Below the pieces are notes generated by a model. The model was not told the DNA's origin. It searched no databases and saw only the letters and a list, made by a program, of their open reading frames with translations. A stretch of DNA of 35,886 bases from an uncultured Fidelibacterota bacterium (GTDB lineage: Bacteria > Fidelibacterota > Marinisomatia > Marinisomatales > UBA1611), in the NCBI GenBank assembly GCA_902611135.1, contig CACLYL010000010.1, forward strand, positions 1 to 35,886, written 5' to 3'. A program made the position numbers and the translations under genes. This document shows, piece by piece, positions 1-7,671 of the stretch; the stretch's first letter is position 1, and each line of letters starts with the position of its first letter.

Positions 1-1
1 A

Positions 2-736
2 AGGCTAGAGGATGGGAAAATAGCTGTTTTAAATAGCTCTGTAAAATTTTTCTACCAAGATGGGAAAATCACCGAAAATAATGATGATTGGCTAGATGAA
101 TATGATGATTTTAAATATGATCAAGATATATCTTCATTTGATGATAGTTATAAATACAAAGGACAAGAAAAAACAAATCAAGCATATTATAAAATATCTA
201 TTTTTGGGGCTGGAGCCACAGCTCTAGGGTTGAAAGATATAAATGGTATTAGTACAGGATCTGCAAATCCAGTACACTTTGGTATTGGTTTTCAATCTCC
301 CTACATAATACTTGGAGCGGTTGATGCGTCCCCAGGAGCATATTTAATGCTTTATGGTTATGATGATAAATATATGGGGAAGGTTAGCGCATATCAAATG
401 GTAGCAAATGGGAGTTTTGATTTAAATCCAATATTTTTCTTCTTCCCAGATTGGTTCCATTTTTGCTTTAATGTGGGATTATCATATAATAACAAGATAA
501 AAGTTGACCCTGGAAGCGAACCTTGGACCGATGGTTCGGTACCGCAAGATAATTTTGGAGGATTTGGATTAAACACAGGCCCTTCTTTTAACTTTTCTTC
601 AAGTACCTTCCCAATGGAGCTACATTTATTTAGTCATATGAATCTAGTTCCACAAAATGGGGAATGGGCTCCTGCTAAAACACCCTTGCTAAATTTTGGC
701 GCAAACATTGTAATTGTTATGAAAAGAGGGAGATGA
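2..736 (+). CDS. Hypothetical protein, 5'-truncated by the window edge; possible outer-membrane/surface protein
   Basis: Frame stays open upstream of the listed ATG at 230 to the window start (...RLEDGKIAVLNSSVKFFYQDGKITENNDDWLDEYDDF...), so the real CDS begins outside the window; stop overlaps the next start (ATGA). Confidence 0.7.
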   Translation, partial: RLEDGKIAVLNSSVKFFYQDGKITENNDDWLDEYDDFKYDQDISSFDDSYKYKGQEKTNQAYYKISIFGAGATALGLKDINGISTGSANPVHFGIGFQSPYIILGAVDASPGAYLMLYGYDDKYMGKVSAYQMVANGSFDLNPIFFFFPDWFHFCFNVGLSYNNKIKVDPGSEPWTDGSVPQDNFGGFGLNTGPSFNFSSSTFPMELHLFSHMNLVPQNGEWAPAKTPLLNFGANIVIVMKRGR

Positions 737-1662
737 GCATTAAGCATCTTCTTGATAATTTATTTATAATACAACTTTTAATTCCATTATTCTACTCTTT
801 TAGTCAAACTTTATCCAATGGTCAAATTACTTTTAATTTCAATGGGGCGGTAGATGGTAATTTTAATTCAATCACTGAAGATAGCATTCCAACAGGGATA
901 TTAATTAATGAAGAAAATTCAGAAAATTCTCAAATTATTATTGCTGGCATCTCTAATCAAGATGAAAATAGTTTCAGCATTTTCTTATCTGTATTGCAAG
1001 ACACAGTATTTCCTCTTCAAACTAGAACCTGGGAAATACCAGGTCAGGGTAATGAAGATGATCCTTTAAGTCTTGAAGCATTAACAATTTTTTTACCAAA
1101 TATTGATTCTAGTTTTGCAGAGCAAATTTTTGATATAGTGACTGATTCAACAGATCAAAGTGACTCGATAAACCTTGAAGCCATTTTAGAGCAATTTAGT
1201 GATGATTTATATCTTGGCTTATCAGGCGAGCTAGACTTTCATACCGTTAATGATACATTTATTGGTGTAAGCTTTAATATATTTATGGTAAAGCCCGCTT
1301 TTTATTTTCCTCCCCATACTATAAATATTCAGGATGGGCAAATGGACCTAAATTTGGTTCTAAACTCTTCTCTGTTGACTGATAAAAAGGTTAAGGATCA
1401 AAGGATGGCATCCATTAATAGATGTTATCCAAATCCCTTTAACTCAGTGTTAGGTTTAGAACTAAATTTAGGAGAAGTAAATAATTTATTAACAGTATAT
1501 GATATAACGGGAAAAGAAGTCCAAACTCTGCTTCCAAGAAGGCTAAGCCAAGGGAAACATGTAATAAAATGGAATGCTAAAAATTTAACTAGTGGACCAT
1601 ATTTCATTATGATTCAATCTGGGAACACAAAAAAAGTAAGACGAGTGACATATTTAAAATGA
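733..1662 (+). CDS. Secreted protein with C-terminal type IX secretion sorting domain (T9SS type A-like)
   Basis: N-terminal signal-like segment; C-terminus 'CYPNPFNSVLGLELNLGEVNNLLTVYDITGKEVQTLLPRRLSQGKHVIKWNAKNLTSGPYFIMIQSGNTKKVRRVTYLK' matches the Por/T9SS sorting-domain pattern (YPNPFN...YDITGKEV...G.H...W...SGxYFxxxxS). Confidence 0.85.
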   Translation: MSIKHLLDNLFIIQLLIPLFYSFSQTLSNGQITFNFNGAVDGNFNSITEDSIPTGILINEENSENSQIIIAGISNQDENSFSIFLSVLQDTVFPLQTRTWEIPGQGNEDDPLSLEALTIFLPNIDSSFAEQIFDIVTDSTDQSDSINLEAILEQFSDDLYLGLSGELDFHTVNDTFIGVSFNIFMVKPAFYFPPHTINIQDGQMDLNLVLNSSLLTDKKVKDQRMASINRCYPNPFNSVLGLELNLGEVNNLLTVYDITGKEVQTLLPRRLSQGKHVIKWNAKNLTSGPYFIMIQSGNTKKVRRVTYLK

Positions 1663-1970
1663 AAAACAGTATAATTTTAAAATCATATGAAGTTCTTAAT
1701 GATATGATACTACTAAAATGGGATGATGAAACAGAGAGCTTTTTGCATTTAAAAAAAATGAGGGAAAATTGTCCTTGCGCTAATTGCGCCGGTGAAAAAG
1801 ATGTTTTCGGTAATATATATAAGGGACCTAAACAAGTAATTACCGAAAACAGCTATGTACTTAATGGGATGCAACCTATAGGATACTATGCTCTAAGGCC
1901 ATTTTGGGCTGATGGCCATCATTCTGGTATTTATTCATTTGCAATATTGAAAGATTTATCAGAAGGGTAA
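1659..1970 (+). CDS. DUF971 family protein (gamma-butyrobetaine hydroxylase N-terminal-like)
   Basis: 'LLKWDDETESFLHLKKMRENCPCANCAGE' with CxC/CAxC cysteines typical of DUF971; ATGA overlap with upstream gene. Confidence 0.75.
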   Translation: MKNSIILKSYEVLNDMILLKWDDETESFLHLKKMRENCPCANCAGEKDVFGNIYKGPKQVITENSYVLNGMQPIGYYALRPFWADGHHSGIYSFAILKDLSEG

Positions 1971-2027
1971 TAAGATTAATTTAATGCTTGTTGTTTAATA
2001 TTAAATAACAACTTATGTTAGAGTCCG

Positions 2028-2978
2028 ATGAAACAAGGTTTATTCTTTTTAATTTTACTTTTTTTTTCAAATCTTCTTGCTAAAGAACTAAAAATAGAGC
2101 AAATCTTTTTAGAGGGTTCAATCCTCAACCCTAGAGAAGAAATATCAGGAATGGATTGGTATAAAGAGCATTTGTTTTTATTACCAGAAAATCAAAATAA
2201 CTATTTATATGTTATCCCAAAGAGAGAGATTTATAAATCACTAAATTCTTCAAACAAAATAAAAATCCTACCAAAGAAAAGTAACTTTATTGCTCCAGAT
2301 TATAAACGGTTAATCAAAGGTTTTGAAGGTTTTGAGTCTATAGCTTTTCATAATGATAGATTTTTTATTACCATTGAAGCAAAAGAGAGAGACATAATGA
2401 AATCATATATTATTTGGGGCGAAATAGACGCAAAATCTTTTACTATGAAATCAAAAAAAGAAGACGTTTTAGAAATAAAAACACCTGTGCAAATCAAAAA
2501 CATGACCTATGAAAGTGCCTTAATTTATAAAGATATCGCCTTATTTTTATATGAGGCAAATGGTAAAAATTTGCAAAAAGATGTATTTCAACAAGCCATC
2601 TCTTTGAAAGATTTTTCGATTTCAAATATAAAATTCCCCAATATTGAATATAGAATTACTGATGCTACTAGAATAGATGAAAACAATAAGTTTTGGGCCA
2701 TAAATTATTACTGGCCTGGAGATAAAAAACACCTCAATCCAGTGGAAGATTATTTAAATACATTGCCAAAGTCATCTAATAAAATTGAGAGAATTGTTGA
2801 GTTTGAGATTAAACATAATGAAGTGGTTTTTTCAGGGTCCGAGCCAATTGAATTTAGCTTAGATAATAAAAATTCAAGAAACTGGGAAGGTTTAGTCAGG
2901 TTAGACAATCAGGGCTTTTTAATTGCGACAGACAAATATCCTGAAATGTTATTAGCATTTGTAGAATATAAGTATTGA
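2028..2978 (+). CDS. Secreted hypothetical protein, esterase-like phytase/beta-propeller-like
   Basis: Signal peptide-like N-terminus; 'EISGMDWYKEHLFLLPEN', 'GFEGFESIAFHNDRFFITIEAKE', 'NWEGLVRLDNQGFLIATDK' resemble E-SG / D-EGI / N-EGL motifs of esterase-like phytase propellers. Confidence 0.45.
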   Translation: MKQGLFFLILLFFSNLLAKELKIEQIFLEGSILNPREEISGMDWYKEHLFLLPENQNNYLYVIPKREIYKSLNSSNKIKILPKKSNFIAPDYKRLIKGFEGFESIAFHNDRFFITIEAKERDIMKSYIIWGEIDAKSFTMKSKKEDVLEIKTPVQIKNMTYESALIYKDIALFLYEANGKNLQKDVFQQAISLKDFSISNIKFPNIEYRITDATRIDENNKFWAINYYWPGDKKHLNPVEDYLNTLPKSSNKIERIVEFEIKHNEVVFSGSEPIEFSLDNKNSRNWEGLVRLDNQGFLIATDKYPEMLLAFVEYKY

Positions 2979-3010
2979 AAAATGAGAAAGGTTGATTAAA
3001 AAGTTAATCT

Positions 3011-3775
3011 ATGAAAATTAAGTTTAAACATTCACTTTTTATTTTTTTTATAACCGTCCAATTCGTGTTTGGTTGGGGGAAAACTGGCCATCGGATTGTA
3101 GGAGAAATTGCAGAAAATTATTTGACAAAAAATTCTAAACTTCAAATAAAAAAGTTAATAGGTCACCACGACTTATCAAGAATAAGTAACTGGGCAGATG
3201 AAATTAAATCTAATCCTAAATGGGACCATGCCTGGGATTGGCATTATTGCACGATACCTGATGGAGAAAATTATGAAAAGGGCAAACATAAAGGCCAAGC
3301 AGTAGAAAAGGTTCTTGATTTTACCAAAACATTAAAAAGTAAAAAGTCAACTAAAGAGGATAAAGTTATTGCTCTTAAATTTTTAGTCCATCTAATAGGA
3401 GACCTGCATCAACCTCTCCATGTTGGGAATGGGACCGATAGGGGTGGAAATGATGTGAAAGTGAAGTGGTTTGGAGAAGCAACAAATCTTCATAATGTTT
3501 GGGATACCAGACTCATAAACCTTCAAGAGTTAAGTTACACAGAATATTCAAATTACCTTTTATTAAATATAGATTATTCCTTGATTCGAGAATGGCAAGG
3601 AGCTAACATTTTAGAGTTTATTAATGAATCAAAAGAGCTTAGAAAAAGGTGCTACGAATTTAAAGATAGCGACCTCAGTTGGGATTATTTTTACAATAAC
3701 AAGGAACTTCTTGAAAAGAGGCTCATTCAAGGAGGGGTTAGGCTTTCAGGAGAAATCAATAGAATTTTTAAATAG
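3011..3775 (+). CDS. S1/P1-type zinc nuclease, secreted
   Basis: 'FVFG|WGKTGHRIVGEIAE' (mature N-terminal Trp), 'ISNWADEIK', 'HYCTIPDG', 'FLVHLIGDLHQPLHVGNGTDRGGNDVKVKW', 'NLHNVWDTRLI' are the family zinc-ligand motifs. Confidence 0.93.
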   Translation: MKIKFKHSLFIFFITVQFVFGWGKTGHRIVGEIAENYLTKNSKLQIKKLIGHHDLSRISNWADEIKSNPKWDHAWDWHYCTIPDGENYEKGKHKGQAVEKVLDFTKTLKSKKSTKEDKVIALKFLVHLIGDLHQPLHVGNGTDRGGNDVKVKWFGEATNLHNVWDTRLINLQELSYTEYSNYLLLNIDYSLIREWQGANILEFINESKELRKRCYEFKDSDLSWDYFYNNKELLEKRLIQGGVRLSGEINRIFK

Positions 3776-3777
3776 AT

Positions 3778-4524
3778 TTATTTTGATTTACCTTGTGAAG
3801 CTACCGCATCAGTCTTTTTCTGTATTTCATCTTGGTCACCAAGATAATAACTTGCTATTGGTTTAAGATTTTTGTCAAGATCATATATAAGAGGAACAGC
3901 AGTAGGGATATTATATTTCAAAATCGCATCCTCAGTCATTTGATCAAGATACATTACTAGAGCTCTCAAAGAATTACCATGAGCAACGATTAATACCCTT
4001 TTACTGTTTAAAATATCAATCTTTATGTTATCATGCCAATACGGTAAGAATCTATTTACAGTATCAGCTAAACATTCCGCACTTGGAATTAAAGATGTCT
4101 CTAATTCTTTGTATAACTCATCGTGCTTAGGGTGCCTAGTATCAGACTCTTCAAGTTTAGGCGGCGGGGTTGAATAACTTCTTCTCCAAATCAAAACTTG
4201 ATCATCGCCATATTTTTTTGCTGTTTCTAATTTATTTAACCCTTGTAATGCCCCATAGTGTCGCTCATTTAAGCGCCAATTGTAATGGATTTTAACATCT
4301 TCGATTTTCATAGTATTTAAGCATATCTCCATTGTTCTATTTGCTCGTTGTAAAACCGAAGTGTATACAGTGTCAAAAGAAATGTTTTCCTTCTTCATTA
4401 ACGAACCTGCAGTTTTTGCCTCATTTTTTCCTTTTTTTGTTAGACCGACATCAGTCCATCCTGTAAATCTATTTTCTAAATTCCACTGACTTTCACCATG
4501 CCTTAATAAAACAAGTTTAAACAT
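3778..4524 (-). CDS. gpmA: 2,3-bisphosphoglycerate-dependent phosphoglycerate mutase
   Basis: 'LVLLRHGESQWNLENRFTGWTDVGLTKKG' RHG motif, 'WRLNERHYGALQGLNK', 'VAHGNSLRAL'. Confidence 0.95.
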   Translation of the reverse strand: MFKLVLLRHGESQWNLENRFTGWTDVGLTKKGKNEAKTAGSLMKKENISFDTVYTSVLQRANRTMEICLNTMKIEDVKIHYNWRLNERHYGALQGLNKLETAKKYGDDQVLIWRRSYSTPPPKLEESDTRHPKHDELYKELETSLIPSAECLADTVNRFLPYWHDNIKIDILNSKRVLIVAHGNSLRALVMYLDQMTEDAILKYNIPTAVPLIYDLDKNLKPIASYYLGDQDEIQKKTDAVASQGKSK

Positions 4525-4772
4525 TCTAGCTCCAAAGATTATGACAAAATTGTGGTCTATTTTATTTATTTAAAATATTTTTTTATAGAAATAATCATTA
4601 TTTATTAAAACAACCTTTTTAATTTAAATACCTTTTTACTTTTAATATATTTACAGATCTAAGGGCGAAATGTCGGAATATAAATATTTTAAAATCTAGT
4701 GTAAAAATTTTATAACTTAATATCTAACCGGTTTCAAACAGTCTCTTTAAATTTTTTACGTGTACATCCTAA

Positions 4773-4804
4773 TAATTAGTTATTAAATTTCATTGAACTA
4801 ATTA
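4773..4804. promoter_or_regulatory. Perfect 9-bp inverted repeat (TAATTAGTT-14 nt-AACTAATTA) in the 5' leader of the TonB-dependent receptor gene
   Basis: Arms 4773-4781 and 4796-4804, upstream of the RBS-like TTAGGAG (4814-4820) and ATG at 4829. Confidence 0.3.
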
Positions 4805-4828
4805 CAAAAATACTTAGGAGTATTAAAC

Positions 4829-7618
4829 ATGAATCGATTTAAACGAATCATTTTTATTTTTAATGCCTTAGCCTTTTCTTCAACATTGCTTGCTCAAATG
4901 ACTGTTTCTGGTACAGTATCCGATGCTGTTACTGGTAAATCACTTTCTCAAGTGAATGTTGTCGTTGAAGGAACAAACAAAGGCTCAGCGACAGATAACA
5001 ATGGTAATTTTACTATTGGTAATGTTTCTAATGGCTCAACTATTACCGCTTCAATGATTGGATATACAAGTCTTTCATTGCAAGCATCGACCAATCTTAG
5101 TTTTTCACTACAGCCGAGTCTGATTGAAATGTCTGGATTAGAGGTTCTAGCTTCCAGAGCCGATGAGACAACACCTGTAGCGTACACTAACGTTAGTAAG
5201 GAAGAGATGGAAGTTCGACTTGGTTCTCAAGAAATTCCCATGGTCCTAAATACTACGCCCAGTGTCTACGCTACTCAACAAGGTGGCGGTGCTGGTGATA
5301 CAAGAATAAATGTCAGAGGCTTCAACCAAAGAAATGTAGCAGTAATGATCAATGGAGTACCACAAAATGACATGGAAAATGGCTGGGTATATTGGTCAAA
5401 TTGGGATGGTGTTGGAGATGCAACATCGTCTATCCAAATGCAACGCGGTTTGAGTGCTGTTAACTTGGCTACCCCTTCAATCGGTGGTACTATGAATATC
5501 ATAACTGATCCTGCAGCATTAGAGAGAGGTGGATCATTTAAACAAGAATTAGGTGCAGGGGCGTTTTTAAAATCAACTATCAATTACAACACAGGATTAA
5601 TTGCAGATAAATATGCTTTTAGTTCAACCCTTGTCAAAAAAACAGGTGATGGAATCATTGACGGTAACTGGACAGATGCCTATGCATATTATTTGGGATC
5701 AAGTTATCAAATGAATGATGCGAATCGTTTCGAATTATTTGCTATTGGCGCTCCACAAAGACATGGACAAAATCTATATAAACAAAATGCTTCTGCTTAT
5801 AGTCAGGAGTTTGCAGAAGATGAACTAGGATATACTCCAGAAGCTTTAGATGCTTATACGGAAGCCACTCATGGCGAAGGGGGTCGTTTCTATAGCCAAA
5901 ATTGGAATAACGTAAGTGAATCATACACTGGACAACAATACTGGTATATGTATGGAGCAAGGACTGTAGATAGATATAAAAAAGGTATCCTTAATGAAAG
6001 AGAAAACTTTTTTCATAAACCTCTAGTAAATTTAAATCACTACTTAACTTTTAATGATAAGATGAACTTATCCTCCATCGTTTATTGGTCTGGCGGTTCT
6101 GGAGGAGGTACTGGAACGTACAATAACGATTGTGCTACCTATGACAGCACCTCCGGAGAATGGGTTAAAAATACTGGTTCTAGTGGATTTATTTGGGATT
6201 ATTCTGGTCCTTCAAGGCTAGCTGATTGGGATAGCAATATTGCTATGAATGCAGGAACGGAAGATCGCAAAGGTGGTGTAAAAGAAGCTGGCGAATCACT
6301 TGCCATTTTAAGAAACAGTATAAATCGACAGAACACATATGGAGTCATCTCTAAGTTTAACCTTGACATGAGTGATGCCATTAAACTGCAGTTTGGATTA
6401 GACTGGAGAACAGCAGGAATCGAACATGCTCGCGAAGTTCGTGATTTACTAGGTGGATCATTTTTTACTCGATATGGAAATGCAAATGATCCTGATGGAG
6501 GCGCCGAAGTTGGCTTAGGTGATATTATTGCATATCATAATGAAACTACTGTTGACTGGCTAGGTGTTTTTGCCCAAGGTAATTATAGTTCAGGCCCCTT
6601 ATCAGCCTACGGAATGGCAGGATTCTCTACTATTTCCTACACATATGAAGACCACTTTGCAGCAGACACAGATAGCGATGGAAATACAGTTAACAACTTG
6701 ATTGAAGCTGATCCAATTTCTGCAATGCAGTTCAAGGGTGGTGCTATGTACGATTTAAATGATAATCTTAGTTTATTTGGGAATTTTGGTTTAGTTGAAA
6801 AACCACCAATTCTCGATAATGTAATCGATGAGGATGGTAATAAGGCCGTCAACATAACAAACGAAAACTTTACTAGTTTAGAAGGTGGAGTTAATTATCG
6901 TATGAGCAACATGGCAGTTAAAGCTAATTACTATTTAACTAATTGGAATGATAGAAATCTAACAAAAGCGCTTACCACCGGACAAGGCTCAAGTGGAGAT
7001 ACTGAAATCATCTATTTAACAGGTGTAAATCAAATGCATTCAGGCTTTGAGACAGAAGTTTCATATCAAGTAATGGACATGCTTCGCATCGATGCAGCCG
7101 CTGGTTTTGGAAGTTGGTCTTTTGTTGATGATGCAAGTGGTACATTAAAAGATGAAGCTGGAAACACACTTGGTCAATATAACTATGCACTTAAAGACCT
7201 AAAAGTAGGCGATAGTCCTCAAACATCAATGGCTTTGGGATTGACACTAACTCCAATGGAAGGACTAAGTTTACAAACCTTAGTTAACTACTACGATAAT
7301 AATTTTTCGGATTGGAGCCCTTCAGCTAGAGAGTATGATGAAGGTGATTCACCAGATAGAACGCCGGTATGGATGGCACCATCTTATTCTAAGGTAAATC
7401 TGCATATTAATTATGATTTACCTATGCAACTCGCTGGAACAAACGTAACTGTTTTTGCTCATGTTTTTAATCTATTGGACGCTGTGTATGTACAAGATGC
7501 CACTGATAATAGCAGATATAATGGATACAACGATGATGGTACTCATGATGCATCTAGCGCTGAGGTATTTTTAGGTATTCCTAGATATTTTAATGCAGGC
7601 TTGAAAATTAATTTCTAA
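4829..7618 (+). CDS. TonB-dependent outer-membrane receptor with N-terminal CarboxypepD_reg-like domain
   Basis: 'VSGTVSDAVTGKSLSQVNVVVEGTNKGSATDNNGNFTI', plug domain 'RINVRGFNQRNVAVMINGVPQNDMENGWVYWSNWDGV', C-terminal barrel ending in 'YFNAGLKINF'. Confidence 0.93.
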   Translation: MNRFKRIIFIFNALAFSSTLLAQMTVSGTVSDAVTGKSLSQVNVVVEGTNKGSATDNNGNFTIGNVSNGSTITASMIGYTSLSLQASTNLSFSLQPSLIEMSGLEVLASRADETTPVAYTNVSKEEMEVRLGSQEIPMVLNTTPSVYATQQGGGAGDTRINVRGFNQRNVAVMINGVPQNDMENGWVYWSNWDGVGDATSSIQMQRGLSAVNLATPSIGGTMNIITDPAALERGGSFKQELGAGAFLKSTINYNTGLIADKYAFSSTLVKKTGDGIIDGNWTDAYAYYLGSSYQMNDANRFELFAIGAPQRHGQNLYKQNASAYSQEFAEDELGYTPEALDAYTEATHGEGGRFYSQNWNNVSESYTGQQYWYMYGARTVDRYKKGILNERENFFHKPLVNLNHYLTFNDKMNLSSIVYWSGGSGGGTGTYNNDCATYDSTSGEWVKNTGSSGFIWDYSGPSRLADWDSNIAMNAGTEDRKGGVKEAGESLAILRNSINRQNTYGVISKFNLDMSDAIKLQFGLDWRTAGIEHAREVRDLLGGSFFTRYGNANDPDGGAEVGLGDIIAYHNETTVDWLGVFAQGNYSSGPLSAYGMAGFSTISYTYEDHFAADTDSDGNTVNNLIEADPISAMQFKGGAMYDLNDNLSLFGNFGLVEKPPILDNVIDEDGNKAVNITNENFTSLEGGVNYRMSNMAVKANYYLTNWNDRNLTKALTTGQGSSGDTEIIYLTGVNQMHSGFETEVSYQVMDMLRIDAAAGFGSWSFVDDASGTLKDEAGNTLGQYNYALKDLKVGDSPQTSMALGLTLTPMEGLSLQTLVNYYDNNFSDWSPSAREYDEGDSPDRTPVWMAPSYSKVNLHINYDLPMQLAGTNVTVFAHVFNLLDAVYVQDATDNSRYNGYNDDGTHDASSAEVFLGIPRYFNAGLKINF

Positions 7619-7631
7619 GTTAAGTTAAACC

Positions 7632-7671
7632 AATAAATAAAAAAGCCTCTTAGGAGGCTTTTTTATTTATT
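7632..7671. terminator. Bidirectional rho-independent terminator
   Basis: Perfect 18-bp stem AATAAATAAAAAAGCCTC / GAGGCTTTTTTATTTATT with TTAG loop, between convergent genes, A-tract on one side and T-tract on the other. Confidence 0.88.

Noticed and set aside
1988-2011. Near-perfect 24-bp palindrome TTGTTGTTTAAT/ATTAAATAACAA in the DUF971 to phytase-like intergenic gap
   Set aside because: One mismatch, no loop, no T-tract and pure A/T-rich stem; insufficient for a terminator or operator call
3624-3866. 80-aa plus-strand ORF overlapping the end of the S1/P1 nuclease and gpmA
   Set aside because: Out of frame with the nuclease and antisense to gpmA, both strongly supported; no protein-like features
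4948-7190. Several minus-strand ORFs (60-102 aa) antisense to the TonB-dependent receptor
   Set aside because: Complementary shadows of a well-supported receptor gene; no recognisable domains or RBS
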